Shown here: positions 22,383 through 34,849 of the stretch, one piece after another | Position numbering within the stretch: position 1 is the first letter of the stretch | How the letters are laid out: each line of letters begins with the position of its first letter | Source: Cunninghamia lanceolata | Taxonomy: Eukaryota > Streptophyta > Pinopsida > Cupressales > Cupressaceae | Direction: 5' to 3' | Assembly (NCBI GenBank): GCA_027924645.1 | Contig: BSBN01001752.1 | Span: 14,933,001-14,997,000 of the forward strand | DNA: 64,000 bases | Notes under the pieces: generated by a model | The model's database searches: none | What the model saw: only the letters and a program-made list of their open reading frames with translations | Told to the model about the DNA's origin: nothing | Translations under genes and position numbers: made by a program

Positions 22383-22955
22383 ATGGCTTCTAATCACAAC
22401 TACAACAATAGGTTCCCTCCTAGGCCTTACATGAAAAGAAAGGTCCCCGAACCTGAAATTGTGTTTACACCTAATGATAGAACAACTAGAGACACCGAAG
22501 GACTGCTTTATATCATTGTGAAAATAATAGTAAATCCTTTGAATGGAACCCTTATTGATCCTAATTGCATGACTAATGTGGAAACAGAAGAGTTCCTCTA
22601 TTCACATGGGTTGATACAAGATTTTTATGACCCTTTGGACATGATGATTAAAACATATAAGGGAACCTTTATAAACACTTCTGGGAAGATATCCTTATTG
22701 GTCACTGTATTTGAGAAATATGTAGAACAATGGTTTGATGTTGTCCCCATTTCTAACCTCTTTCGCATAAAATTAGGACATCCATGGTTAAAGGCTATGA
22801 AAGCTGTCCCTTCAATAATTTATAACTATGTAAAATTTCCTTTGAATGGACAAGTGATCAATATTCCTCACAATAAGTATAAACCTTTGGTTTCAACACA
22901 ACACTTTACACTTGATTATTTTTGGGAAAAATCTGAAGTGGAATTGGAGCCATGA
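22383..22955 (+). CDS. Ty3/gypsy aspartic-protease-like ORF (190 aa)
   Basis: An uninterrupted ORF of 190 aa starts at an ATG. Its last two thirds follow the pattern of gypsy-type retropepsins: a hydrophobic strand then LID, a C-M-T-N-V-E-T-E-E-F-L-Y helix, ISLLVTVFEK, FDVVPIS and NLFRIKLGHPWLKAM, which parallels the LLGRPWI motif of plant gypsy proteases. The catalytic D-S/T-G is replaced by D-P-N (around residue 58), so protease activity is doubtful. Downstream to about 23510 the frame continues in degraded form with stops, including a basic KRKRNRQAKERRR stretch. I read it as a retroelement gag-pol remnant rather than a host gene. The absence of stops over 190 codons is notable beside its decayed neighbours. 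Confidence 0.55.
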   Translation: MASNHNYNNRFPPRPYMKRKVPEPEIVFTPNDRTTRDTEGLLYIIVKIIVNPLNGTLIDPNCMTNVETEEFLYSHGLIQDFYDPLDMMIKTYKGTFINTSGKISLLVTVFEKYVEQWFDVVPISNLFRIKLGHPWLKAMKAVPSIIYNYVKFPLNGQVINIPHNKYKPLVSTQHFTLDYFWEKSEVELEP

Positions 22956-23520
22956 TCAGACTTTAACTTCTTGAGCTATAGAAACTACAAAACAAAACTA
23001 TTACATCAAGTGGCCAGTCCTTCTATGCAAGTAACAACAAGAGACAAACAACCTACATTTCAAGAGAATCCTAGACCGAAAGGAAAAGGACCCTATACTG
23101 AGGTTCCTCCCCCACCATCCTTACAAGGATCAGGAGGTAGTCGTCTATAGCGAAACATTCCACCTAGAAAAATGAGATTTGATCTTGGTGCTTCCTCCTC
23201 TAAAGCACAAAAACCTATGGAAGAGAAAAACACTATCTTACAAGAGATAAGTGGTAAGAGAAAAAGAAATAGACAAGCAAAAGAAAGGAGGAGATGACAA
23301 GCTTATGCCCAATGACACCGAAAAATAGTGTTGCTATCATATCGTTTGTCTACTTTCAAATCATCCTTTAATTATTGTCCAAAGAAATCTCTTTCCTTGT
23401 CTAGAACATGATTCGAAAAGACCCTTTTTACTGGTTATGACTCTGAAGCTCTGAATTATTTTAATACTAATAATTGCACCTTAGTGTTCAATAGGTACAC
23501 CGAGATAACATATAGATAAA
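22956..23520 (+). pseudogene. Degraded continuation of the protease-like ORF
   Basis: In-frame readable stretches, broken by stops, continue after the TGA at 22953. They include a proline-rich EVPPPPSLQGSGG piece and a very basic piece near 23255-23295. No RT motif was recognised. It is probably the linker of a decayed polyprotein. Confidence 0.35.
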
Positions 23521-23689
23521 AGTAATTAGTGGTTCCTTTATTATTTTACATCAAACATTGAAATTTCTTGAGAATAGAGAATAAAGTTTTGTTGATGATT
23601 GGTCCTCTTCTTGTTTCCCAAGCATGTTAAGTCCATCCAATTGAAATGCTAGGCCTAAGTATAGACTCGATAAGACTTTCCATTAATTA

Positions 23690-23975
23690 ACCTTCTTGTA
23701 GAAAGAGTTTTATCATTAGCATCTGTGAATGGATCTAAAGATGTAAGGTGCAAATTTCATGGATGGTAGTTGATTGAAATTTTTTCCCAATGTGCTATCA
23801 TATCTTGATTCTGAATGGTTGGTATAGCAATAGTTGACTCCAAAGGAATGCTTGCAAACATTGACCATTATTGTTGGGATTGTGGTGAAACGAGGGTAGA
23901 GTCAAAAAATAGTTGGTGTTAAGCATTATTTCTATTTGTGAGACTTCTAAGATGTTGCAAATGTCTATTTTTGAG
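23690..23975. repeat. Dispersed repeat, copy left of the GC-rich block
   Basis: Phrases such as AATGGTTGGTATAGCAATAG, GGAATGCTTGCAAACATTGA and GTGGTGAAACGAGG match 37490-37600 with moderate divergence and the same order. The same family therefore lies on both sides of the GC-rich block at 24230-35960, in the same orientation. Confidence 0.55.
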
Positions 23976-25706
23976 CCACCTCAATAAATGGGCATTATTT
24001 CCAATTGTATTGGTTATGCCATGTATGAATCAATGAATCTTGGAGATGAGATGTTTCTATTTTTAGAGATAGCTACACTTTAGTGTACAATGGGTATGGT
24101 AAAGAGATCTCAAATGTGAACTATTTGCCTATCGTTTCTTTAGGGGGACTAGAATTAGTTCCATGGATAGCTAGAGATCTTGAATTGCACTTGAATCTAC
24201 TGCTTCTACCCAGTAAATAGCCACTGTAATTCATAATCCCACCCTGATGATCGATCTACAATTGGTGATGCAACTGACTCAGGGTCTCCCTCTCCCATGG
24301 GAAATGCTGAGATAGCTCTGGGACTATTTAGGATGTTTTGGGCTTGGCTTGGTTATGGATTTGGGATTGAGCCCCTCTTTTCTATTATTCTGGGGCTTCC
24401 AATAGTTGAGAAGGGCCTCCCACCCACCCTAGGGGCAATCGTGCATTAGGTTGGGTTCTTTCTAATGGGATGCCCATTGTACCTCCTCCCACCCACCCCG
24501 GGGGTTTCAAACTACTAGAATAGTTCATGATTCATATCTATATATGGCAATAGATCGAGGGCGGCTATAGCTATATATAGTCGGGTCGGCACCCTATATA
24601 GAGATATGACGACCCTATCCATATGGATGGGAGGACAAGGGCGGCTAGGCTATATATATAGAGTCCTCCCCCGACGGCACTAGCTATAGGCAACACCCAC
24701 CTGACGGCCTACTATAGACTATAGACTATATACTCTATATAGCCATAGCAGCCACCCCTGAGCCATAGAAATGGCGATGGGCGAATAGGCAATACGAGGG
24801 CGACTATCTAGAGTCTAGTCGGCTGCCTAACTGGCACCCCAGATAGATAGTGAAGGGCTCTACCTCTACCCCCTCTATATAGTGGTAGTGCAGCCCCAAT
24901 TTTGCCTATTCCCCACCCTCCGCGAGCAGAAGTCAGACTTCAAAGGGGGATCGCCCTATATATCTATCTGGTCAGGCCTGATCTGATCATACCAAAGAAT
25001 CCATATCCATATGGCGCCCCGACGATAGTTAAGGCCAGCGGTGCCCTCCCCGGGCCCATCTCCATCTATCTAGAGGGCCCCCCTCTCTCACCAATTAAAT
25101 AAAACTTAATTCAAACTACCACTATTCACTCTGAATGGGCATTGACTAGAGTTAATGGGCACTCTGAACTCTATATGGGATGGGCCACTCTGAACTCTAA
25201 ATGGGCACTGACTAGAGTGAATGGGCACTTGAATGGGCATCACTATTCATAACTATTTTCGTATGAACTATTGAACTGAGTGAGGAAGCCTGAACCAACC
25301 ACTGAAGAGTTCATAGCCACTAACCAAACTGAAGAGGGACTAGCAACTCTCCCTACCCGATCAATGAATTGAGAAAAAGTCTCACAGACAACTTTAAGTC
25401 CTCCCACCCACCCCCAAAAGTGACCCAACAACATTCCCCTAAGGAATCATCTCTTTCTTGAGCCCTCTAATAACATCATTGTCTGGCTCACATGACTGTA
25501 AAAGTGACCCGGGTGGAGGGGAATTGAGAATTAGTCTAGTTTACCGGGTGGGAGGGCGTAACATGCCAACTATCATCCACCCACCCCCAAATAATAGAAT
25601 GTGAGGGGCCTCCCACCCACCCCGGGCGCAGAGGTGACCCACTATCCCCTCATTTGATTTAATGTCACATCGAGGTTTGACCAGGGAACATAACTCTTCC
25701 CACCTA

Positions 25707-25724
25707 GGGCGGGCGGGTGAGAGG
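25707..25724 (+). other. G-quadruplex-capable motif
   Basis: Four GGG runs with loops of 1, 1 and 5 bases lie within 18 bases on the plus strand. This fits the usual G3-N1-7 pattern. Formation is a prediction only. Confidence 0.6.
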
Positions 25725-26283
25725 GAATAGTGTAGGTGGGTGGGTTGTAACTATAGTAGTGGGTTGGGTGGTCACTGGAGTGAGTTCTATATGTAACATA
25801 GTTGTAGTGGGTATCTGTACGAGATGTTGCTTGATCCTGGCTGCATGCATGCATCCATCCATATCTAAATTTGTATCTATCTTTGGTGGATGGTGGCTTC
25901 CATGGGAATTGTGGAAGGTGAGCTGTTGTTGGTAATAGTGGTTAGTGGGAGTTCCTTCCTCTCCTGGGTAATGGTAATAGTGTAGGGCGAGAAGAGTAGC
26001 ATGGGTAATGGGTGGGGGCAGTGGATCTACCCTGCCTTGTGTATCTGGTGCTCCTTGTTGGTAGGGGCAGTTGGGTTGGGCTGGGGTGGAAGTGGGGTGT
26101 AGGGGGTTGGGGTTGAGGGCCGCTCCCTCCTTCCTAGTAACTGCACCTGATGGGGACTAGATTCCTGGCGGTTGAAAGCTTGTCCTTTGGGCCTAATTCC
26201 ATGAGTTCTAGGGGTGTCTTTTCTTCCTTTATTATCTTTCTAACCTTTCTTTTGGCATTAGAATTGAGAATTAGTCTAGTTTA

Positions 26284-26432
26284 CCAGGTGGGTGGATAGT
26301 TCGTTGGTGGGAGGAAGAGAAAGGGTGGGTGGATAACCTGGGTGGGTGGAATAGCCTAGGTGGGAGGAATAGAAAGTTGGTGGGTGGATAAGTAAGTTGG
26401 GAGGAAGAGTTCAGGTGGGAGGAAGAGAAAGT
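26284..26432 (+). repeat. GGTGGGTGGA / GGTGGGAGGAAGAG minisatellite
   Basis: About eight irregular units of the form GGTGGGTGGATA or GGTGGGAGGAAGAG alternate across ~150 bp. They are tandem versions of the same word that is dispersed across the whole GC-rich block. Confidence 0.75.
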
Positions 26433-26689
26433 AACTCTCAACTTCTTATCTCTAGGGTTGGGTGGGACTAGAAGCCCCGGAATGGCATGTTACATATAGA
26501 AAGATCCGCGGGGGTGGCAGATCGGTAGATCTTGAATATCGACTGATCTAGGATCGGCGGATCTTTTCCCCCACCCAGATTTTCATTAGCCCATCGATCG
26601 GCAGATCTGCCTCCCTAAGTTTTGAGGAACTAATGATAAAAAGTCATTCTGAGAAGTGCCTTTCCTTTCCGGATATACGTTGTTCCGCT

Positions 26690-26875
26690 GTTGTAGGTAT
26701 TTCAGGTATATGAGTGTCTGTGGGTGTGTAGTGGGTGTGGGTGTGTGTTATAGTAGTGGGTATGTGTTGTAGTGTTCGTGGTGATGTGTGGTGTGGTGGG
26801 TGTGTTGGGTTGTTAGTGTAGGTGTGGGTATTGGTGTTGGTGGTGTGTAGGTTTGTGGGGGTGGCATATCTATAC
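26690..26875 (+). repeat. GT-rich low-complexity tract
   Basis: The tract is almost purely G and T on the plus strand (GTGGGTGTGTAGTGGGTGTGG-like). ORFs on the opposite strand here are Thr/His-rich artefacts of the composition. Confidence 0.75.
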
Positions 26876-26924
26876 ATAACACTACCTCTGGGTGTGCCAA
26901 CTATAGGTGTCTCCCCATTAATAA

Positions 26925-27135
26925 TGGATTATGGATCTAGGGGTTTCCCTGTGGATAATGGATTATGGGTAATGGCCTCTTTCCTGTGCTCTACGGCCTC
27001 TTTCCTGTCCTTTCCTTTCCGATAATGGGAATAATGGATTATGGGTAATGGCCTTTGATGGGATTATGGGTGAGAATGGGATTATGGGTGAGAATGGCAT
27101 GATTCCTTCTGAATGGCACCTAAGGCGTGATTCCT
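26925..27135 (+). repeat. Overlapping short direct repeats
   Basis: AATGGATTATGGGTAATGGCC occurs twice (from about 26949 and 27032), GGGATTATGGGTGAGAATGG twice in tandem near 27060-27095, and GTGATTCCTTCTGAATGG-like words twice. It looks like serial slippage duplication. Confidence 0.65.
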
Positions 27136-30100
27136 TCTGAATGGTGGGCGTACTGACCTGGTGAAATGAGTGCTCTGCCTCCTTGGATGAGTGGTGGGCT
27201 CCACCCCGGATCCCCTTCTATCGGGGTCCTACTCGGAGGGGTAGGTGGGGGATGCCGTTGGGGCTTGAGATTAGCAGTAATGGTGGGGTAGGAGGTGATT
27301 CCTACCTCCCATGCATGGCCCTGTCCACCTGAATTGGTTGGGGTGGGTTGGGTTGTAAGGATAGGAGTGTGGATTGGTGGGGCGGATGAGGGCCTTGTCA
27401 GGCGGCTAGTTTGGCGGTCCGCTCTTTCCTAATGTAAATCCTTTTTTGTCTCTATCTGGTGTTGGTGTATCTTGATGATGGGAGGGGAGTATGGGGGTGG
27501 TGAAGAAGAACAAGTGGGGAGGCTGCCCTGGCGATCCTTCCTTTCTTGAGTAGCATCCTTTGCGGGCTCTTGTCGTTTTCAAGCGTAGGGACCGTCCCGA
27601 CCGTTCATCTCCCTCCCCCCAGTCCAGAAGTGATAAGCTGATCCTTCTGCTCTTTCCTAATAAATGATAAAGGGGTTTGTTGTGTGAATAGAGAATAGAA
27701 GGAGGGTGAGGGCTAGAAAGTGTCGACCGGACCGACCAACAACATCTCCCTCCCCCCAGTCAAAGTGATCGTTCCTCATTTTCTGGCTGCTTTCCTTGTT
27801 CACTTCCTGTCTGTTGGTTGGGCTGTTCTTGTTTTCCAGGGTTTATGGGAAGAGGAGATTGGTGTTTCGAGCTTCAGATGGTTTTAGGGCTGATTCGAGT
27901 GCAATCAAAGTGGTTCCTCCCAGGAGAATTCCTCTGGGAATGGGTTTAGGTTGTGGTGGGGTGGCCTGCTTGCCTATCCTTTGTTTGACTGGCCTTTGGG
28001 TAAGAGATGAATGTTGAAGTGGAGTTGTTTCCAGGGGTGTTTCTGTTTGTGCCTACTACTTTCCTGTGGAATCCCCCTAGAATCTTGGATGCGAATGAAG
28101 GCTGCTGGAATTCGACGGGGTTCCTTGCACTTTTCGACATCTTTCCTTATGCAACATTTCTGGTGATATCCTTTTATTTGATCGCGAACTTGGCACAGAT
28201 CACTATGATGTTATTGAATGGAATGGCACCAGTAATTCCAAGGCATTAATTAATTGGAATAGCTTTGTAATGGTAAACTGATGTGATTTCTTGGGATTAG
28301 TTCTAATGGAATGGTGAGGCGTTCCTTGTTCCCCCCTGAGTTCCTTTAGAGGTTGTTTGATGGAGTTGGGGGGTGGATTGGAGCTGAATCAGAAAATGTA
28401 AGAAAAGTGTATTCCTTCTTGGAGTGGAATTCCTTTTTGCCGGACTTGGGACTTAATGGGTTGGGTAGGTGGGCCTCTTCTTCTGTTACTGAATCTAGCA
28501 TAAGAACTAGGTGAAGAAGCTAGATCTGGGGGGATGGAGAGAAGGAAGTAACTCCGGGGGCCCTAACAAGTTAACAATTCATGGATGGGAAGGCCGAGGC
28601 TATCCGGTAAACTATGCTTTCTATACCGCAACAGGGTGGGAGGCAAGAGTAGCTCCAGTAACGAGTTAACTTCCATCCGAAGTTGAAGGTAGTAGCAACT
28701 GTGCCCCTCCCTGTAGAAGACGAGGAGGGGGTGGACGGAAGGTCATTTTTTTTGTGGCTGGCCTCTTTCTTTCTTTGCTGTCTGACCTAACTAACTTGTA
28801 GTTATCCGGCAAGGAGAACTAACTGGCTTCAACTTGATACCGGTTGGCCATCCTGAACCCTCAGTTGCCCATCTATTCATCATCAGGTGACTGAATAGAA
28901 CTAATAGTAGGAACCCAACTCGCCCCCTCCCTCCAATTAGAGTTGCTCTAATTCCCCATCTCTTTCTTGCCCTATTGTTCCCAAGGAGGGAGGGGGAGTA
29001 TAGTAGTGGGCATGTTACGTATAGAATCTGGCCCTACCGCTACTCTAGTGGCTGGGTGGGACCCTCTATATCTATATCTTCTCTATATCTAGATCTTGCC
29101 CTATCCCTACGGTTCAGTCGGTTCAATGCCTACTGTATCAGAATGCATCAGATGGATGCCCGGGCCCCTTGGGAGGGAGGTTCACTAATCTAGCTCCAGT
29201 TCAATCAGCAGGAAGGAAGGTGAATAGAAGTAGGTGGGTGGGAAACAATAGTTCCGGAAATAATTAATCTACCCGGGTGGGTGGGCGATATAGCTCCGCC
29301 CCCGAGAAATAGAAGTTCCTCCCACCCACCCCAACATCTGGCCCGGAGTGACAGGGCTATGAACACTTGACCTCACTGGGGCGTAGAGATTTGGGTGAAC
29401 AACAATTTCTTCCGATTTACGGGGACCAGTACCACTATGCCATCTTTCATGTTCGTTGGGAAGGTTTCGCGCTTGTTTGCAGCCGCTCTATCACCCTAAG
29501 CACTTAGGTAGGGCCTGCCAGCACAAGATAGATGTGAACCCGGTACAGACATCGCAGGAGTATTGGATCTGCATTGTTGATGCTCCGTTGTTGATGGTTA
29601 AACCACTGCCTTTACCGATGCTCTATCTGCTAGGGTGAAACTATAGTTCCATCTATGCTCCTATTTGGTCAACTAACTATGGATCCCAATCCACACCTAG
29701 GACCGAATCCACTAGGAAATTGGATCTGAGTAAATAAGGTCAACTAAATCAATCGGTGAAGCTACTACCATCTATGCCTCCTATGCTTTCACTTATACAC
29801 CTAGAGGATCTTATTTTGATTCAGCGAGGTCCTCCAGACTCTATCGTTATGCCCCCTGCATGGGGTGCCTTTGATGCTTCAACCACTGCTCGCTTTGGAT
29901 CTGAAATGCCCGGGAGGCGTGGACTATGGATATGGAATTGGATATGGGACTTAAACAGGCATTGGATCCGCACTCAGAATTGGATTCAGAACCGCTTCCA
30001 GGTGTCCCATGCAAAACTATACACAAGGTGAGTCCTACTAGGGTGAGCACAACCGGACCTACATATAAGCATTCCAGATTTGGAATTCTACATGCGGAGT

Positions 30101-30423
30101 GGCCCTACCCCTACCTCTGTATCTGATTTTACCCCCTCGAGTCTGAGCCCACTGCATGTTTGCCTAGGGAGATAGTGGGCCGAATCATCATATTGGATCC
30201 AATTTCATAATTGAAGCACCCCCCATCCCTACCTCTACCTCGTGTGTTGTCTATAAGGTTCTCAGTTAATCTCCCAGCACGATTCCCAATCAAGATTCAC
30301 CCTTTTTTCTATTGTTCATATCTGCTGGTCTTCATTATCTAATCTCCGTTTGGAACTAATCCGACTGCCCCAATACGTGGTATGCGAGACTCACTAGAAG
30401 CATCCATGGAAGAGAGGGATGCT

Positions 30424-30428
30424 TTATT
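30424..30428. repeat. Target-site duplication ttatt (left)
   Basis: ttatt immediately precedes the copia LTR and is repeated exactly at 35175-35179. Confidence 0.9.
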
Positions 30429-30753
30429 TGAAGAATTTTTAAACAAACAAATATGACAGCAGACAAACAAAAAACCATAAAAGGATAGATGCAGACACAG
30501 AGAATAAATTTTTATTGCTGTTGAAAAACTAGAGAGCTACAGCTCTTTATTACATTATATATATCTTTGCTACAAATGAATCTAAATAGAAAAAATAGAA
30601 AATAACAAACCAAAGATAGCATGATTTACATGCATCATCATGCAACACAAAAGTTGCCAAAATCCTAAAAGTATCTAAATGAAACTAACTAAGAAAATAG
30701 AAATACTAAAATGGAAACTGCACATGTGGCTGTGCCACATCAGTTATCCAACA
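30429..30753 (-). repeat. Copia 3' LTR (325 bp)
   Basis: On the minus strand it runs TGTTGGATAACTG ... TTCA. It is equal in length to the LTR at 34850-35174, with about six differences visible by eye (roughly 98% identity). The polypurine tract (CATCAAGGGGGAGTA on the minus strand) abuts it at 30754-30768. Confidence 0.95.
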
Positions 30754-30759
30754 TACTCC

Positions 30760-33700
30760 CCCTTGATGCGGAGAGGAGTCACAATATGATCTCGAAGCAT
30801 CAAAAACTGAACCTTTGCAACTGCCTTGGTGAAAATGTCTGCAAGTTGTTCTGTAGTCTTGATATACCTGAGTTCTACTTCTTTCTTTTGCACCAAATCT
30901 CTGATAAAATGAGATTTCAGATCAAAGTGTTAAGTTCTACTATGATGCACGGGATTTTTTGCCAATTTGATTGTGCTCATATTATCACAGAAGAGCACTA
31001 TAGGCTGAACTTGTTTTTCACCAATCTCTTCAAGAATTTTTCTGAGCCATAATGCTTGAGTACCCGCAGAGGTGACTGCAACATATTCTGCCTCTGTAGA
31101 AGAAAGAGAAACTATACTTTGTTTCTTTGAACTCCAAGAAACCAAACCAGAACCAAAAGTAAAACAATTACCAGAGGTAGACTTCCGGTCATCCACACTA
31201 CCTCCCCAATCAGAATCACTGAAATCAACTAGATTAAAGCCTTGAGAAATGTAGCAATGAATGCCAAAAGCAAGAGTGCCTTTCACATACCTCAAAATTC
31301 TTTTAGTAGCCTGCATATGTAATTCAGAAGGTTCTGTCATGTACCTTGAAACAAGAGAAACTGCATAAGCAATATCAGGCCTTGTGTGGGTTAGAAACAT
31401 TAGACTGCCAACCACACTTCTATAAGCTGTCCCATCAACTCTTTTAGCACCATCCTCTTTACACAACACAACTCCATGAGAAATTGGAGTGGACGCTGAT
31501 TTACAATCAACCATATCAAACTTCTTCAACATATCATTGGCATATTTTGTTTGACAAAGGAAAATTCCATCCTTACTTTGATAAACCTCCATGCCTAGAA
31601 AATATTGCATAAGGCCTAAATCTTTCATTTCAAACTCATTCATCATAACATGCTTGAATTCATCCTTCATCTTAGAACTACTGCCCATATACAACAAATC
31701 ATCAACATATAAACTCACAATAAGAATATCATTACCTTCTTGTTTGTAGTAGAGGGTAGGCTCACTCTTACTTCTCTTGAAGCCATTTTGCTGAAAATAC
31801 CCATCAATCCTAGCATACCAAGCTCTTGGTGCTTGCTTGAGGCCATACAAGGCCTTCTTCAGCTTGTAGACATGATGTTCTTTTCCTTGCACCTCAAAAC
31901 CTTGTGGCTGTTCCACATAAATTTCCTCATCTAAGTACCCATTCAGGAAGGCACTTTTCACATCCATGTGATGAATGCTCCATTTCTTCTGGGCTGCAAG
32001 GGAAATCAACATTCTAATAGTCTCTTGGCGGGCTACTGGTGCAAATGTTTCTTCATAATCAATGCCATACCTCTGTGTGAAGCCTTTAGCAACTAATCTT
32101 GCTTTGTGTCTTTCAACACTCCTATCACTATGGTACTTAGTCTTGTAGACCCATTTAGTTCCAATCTTTTTCTTGTCATGAGGAAGCTCTGTAAGCTCCC
32201 AAGTACCATTCCTATGAATAGCATCCATCTCTTCTTGCATTGCTTCCACCCAAACTTCATTAACACATGCATCTTCATAACTTGATGGTTCAAAAATAGA
32301 TTGTGAAAATAAAGCAAAATTAATTGTTTCACCTATAGGATTCTCTTCATGTGCTTGGATTGTACTTCTTTGATAGATATCACTTAAGCTTCTTACCTTC
32401 CTTGTAGGACTTGGACTTGAATTTGGACTTGTACTTGAAACTGAAGAAGTAGATGAGGGGCTATTTGGTGGATGTATAGCACTTGGAATTGAAGTATTAG
32501 CTGGCTGCTCATGATCAATATCAGAAATAATACCACCATTCAAAACAGATTTAGACTTCTCAACATGGTCTTTTTGATGACCATAAACTCCCCCTTCATC
32601 AAAAATCACATCTCTTGAAACAATAATACTATTAGTGCGAAGGTTATACAACCTGTAAGCCTTACTTTGCTCACTATATCCAACAAAAATGCATGACTCA
32701 CTTTTGGGATCTAATTTGTGTCTCTTTTGATCAGCCACATGAACATAGGCTAAACAACCAAAGACTCTAAAATGATTAACATTAGGCTTTTTTTCATACC
32801 AGGCTTCATAAGGAGTCATCATGTCAAGTGCTCTAGTAGGACTCCTATTGAGAATGTACACTGTTGTAGCAACTACATCACCCCAAAAAGAATTGTCTAA
32901 TCCTTTGGTATGTAGCATACTCCTTGCCATTTCCACCACTGTACGATTTTTCCTTTCAGCTACCCCATTTTGTTGAGGTGTGTAAGCAATGGTGAGTTGC
33001 CTTTTGATACCATTCATATCACAATAATTCTTAAAATCTCTTGAGCAAAATTCTCCTCCACGATCTGTCCTTAAGCATTTGATCTTACAAGCTTTTTCAT
33101 TTTCCACAAAGGCTTTAAACCTTTTGAATGTATCAAAGGCTTCATCCTTGGCCTTCAAAAAATAAACCCAACACTTACGTGAGTAATCATCAATAAAAGT
33201 AATGAAATATGATGACTTACCCAAACTCTTTGTCTGCATAGGGCCACAAATATCTGAGTGAACCAATTGAAGTGGGTAATGTGCCCTCCATGCATTACCT
33301 TTTGGAAAGGACTCTCTTGCATGCTTTCCTTTAGCACAACCTTCACAAACTTCCTTGTGTTCCTGAACCTTAGGCAAACAATAAACCAAAGCTTTTGAAG
33401 TGAGAAACATTAAACTATGAAAATTTAAATGGCCATATCTGAGATGCCATAGCCAACCCTTATCCTCATATGCCATATTGGCAAGATGGCTGCTATGTTC
33501 ACCGAACTTCAATGGGAACATCCTATTCTTTGACATAGGCACTACTGTAACCACCCTATTGCCTTGATTTTTATCATAAATTGTACATTGCTGATTTTCA
33601 AATACCACCTTATAATTCTTCTCACACAACTGCCCAACACTCAATAAATTATGTTTTAATTGTGGAGTGTAATAAATATCAATCACACTTTTCTTACCTT

Positions 33701-34811
33701 CTTTTGTATTCACCTCCATAGCACCTTTAGCTGCAACCTCCAAGGACTTGTCATCACCAAGCTTAATTTAGATTTGAAACTTTTATCCATTATAGAAAAA
33801 ATCTCATTATTTCCTAACATGTGGTTAGAACAACCTGAATCTAAATACCAGACTTCTTTAGAACTAGTTTTTAGCTTTGTCATATGATAAGAATAAATTA
33901 CTAGGAGAAGCCTCACCATTCTCATTAGCAAAATTGGCACTTCTAATATTATTACCTTCTTTTAATCTGCATTCCCTTTCAAAGTGACCATACCTATTGC
34001 AGTGATAACATTGAACATTTCTTTTATCAAATCTGCTTTTGCCTCTTCCTCTTGGACCACCTCTTTGTCCTTTGTTTCCTCTTGAAGAATTCTGATTTTG
34101 ACCTCTACCTTGGCCTTGATTATTTTTTGTGCTTGTGCTAGCATTTTCATTCTTTGTAATTTGTACTTTGGAAGCAAAAGCCTTCTCATTACTTTCTCCA
34201 GATGAATCTCTCAATCTTTCTTCATGAGACATGAGAGATCCAACAAGCTGATCAAATTGAAGAGCAATCAAATCCTTGCTTTCTTCAATGATGATGGTAA
34301 CATTGTTCCACCTTAGTGTTAGAGACCTCAACACCTTTTTGATCACAACTTCATTGTCCATAGTTTCTCCAAGAGTAGCCATTTTATTAACCACATCTTT
34401 TACTCTTACACAATAATCACTCACATTTTCACTTTCTTGCATCTTCAAATTCTCAAATTCTCTTTTTAATGTCTGCAACTTCACAACTTTGACTTGATCA
34501 CTACCTTGGTAAGCTTCTTTTAGAATCTTCCAGGCATCTTTAGCTGTCTATGCACCTGCAATTCTTGGAAATAGGCTCTTATCAAGAGCTATTTGGATGT
34601 GAAATAAAGCCTGTGCATTCTTCTTCTTAGCTTCCTTCTTAGCTGTTCTATCATTGGCTGCAAGAACATTCCAATCAGCTGGCTCTTCATATCCTGTTTC
34701 TACAATTTCCCATAAATCTTTTCCTATCAAAAAAGTTGTCATCTTGATGCACCAATAATCATAATCAGATCCATTAAATTCTGGGATTGGCAAAGAGTTA
34801 GAATTTGACAT
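30760..34811 (-). pseudogene. Copia gag-pol polyprotein, nearly intact
   Basis: Translation starts at 34811 with a Gag of UBN2 type (PEFNGSDYDYW) and a canonical CCHC knuckle (CYHCNRYGHFEREC, about 33969-34010). The protease is WYLDSGCSNHM near 33840. A GAG-pre-integrase zinc region follows, then an integrase core with TDRGGEF and ERKNR. RT includes YVDD at 31698-31709, and RNase H has SSTEAEYVA. 33743-30930 is one uninterrupted 937-codon frame. Defects are few: a TAG at 34548 (Gln expected), two compensating 1-base shifts around the protease (an extra A near 33870, a lost base near 33770) and a TAA at 30930 where Lys is expected, after which the RNase H end reads on to about 30760. It is one of the least damaged pols in the window, but still cannot make a full product. 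Confidence 0.92.
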
Positions 34812-34849
34812 GATAAATTTCTAACAGATTAACCTGCTCTGATACCAAA

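Larger units (their letters stand above)
24230..30428. other. GC-rich, short-repeat-filled foreign block (left part)
   Basis: The composition changes abruptly near 24230 from AT-rich DNA to GC-richer DNA full of short recurring words: CCTCCCACCCACCCC and its complement in at least ten copies on both strands, CTATATATAG stretches, ATCTCCCTCCCCCCAGTC twice, and AATGGATTATGGGTAATGG twice. ORFs are short and show no known domain. The texture resembles repeat-rich plant mitochondrial intergenic DNA more than nuclear DNA, so a nuclear insertion of organelle DNA is my leading guess. No mitochondrial gene was recognised to prove it. It resumes at 35175 after the copia insertion. Confidence 0.5.

Noticed and set aside
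24410..26435. Regular short repeats suggestive of a CRISPR-like array
   Set aside because: Spacing is irregular, repeats occur on both strands, and spacers are not of uniform length. The context is eukaryotic.
27796..28249. Two overlapping-region ORFs (73 and 80 aa), the second hydrophobic, in the GC-rich block
   Set aside because: No recognised domain or mitochondrial gene match, and ORFs of this length are expected by chance in GC-richer DNA.
29456..30126. Several ORFs of 60-91 aa overlapping in different frames near the right part of the GC-rich block
   Set aside because: They overlap one another in competing frames and have no family resemblance. A possible join across the copia insertion was tried and falls out of frame once one target copy is removed.
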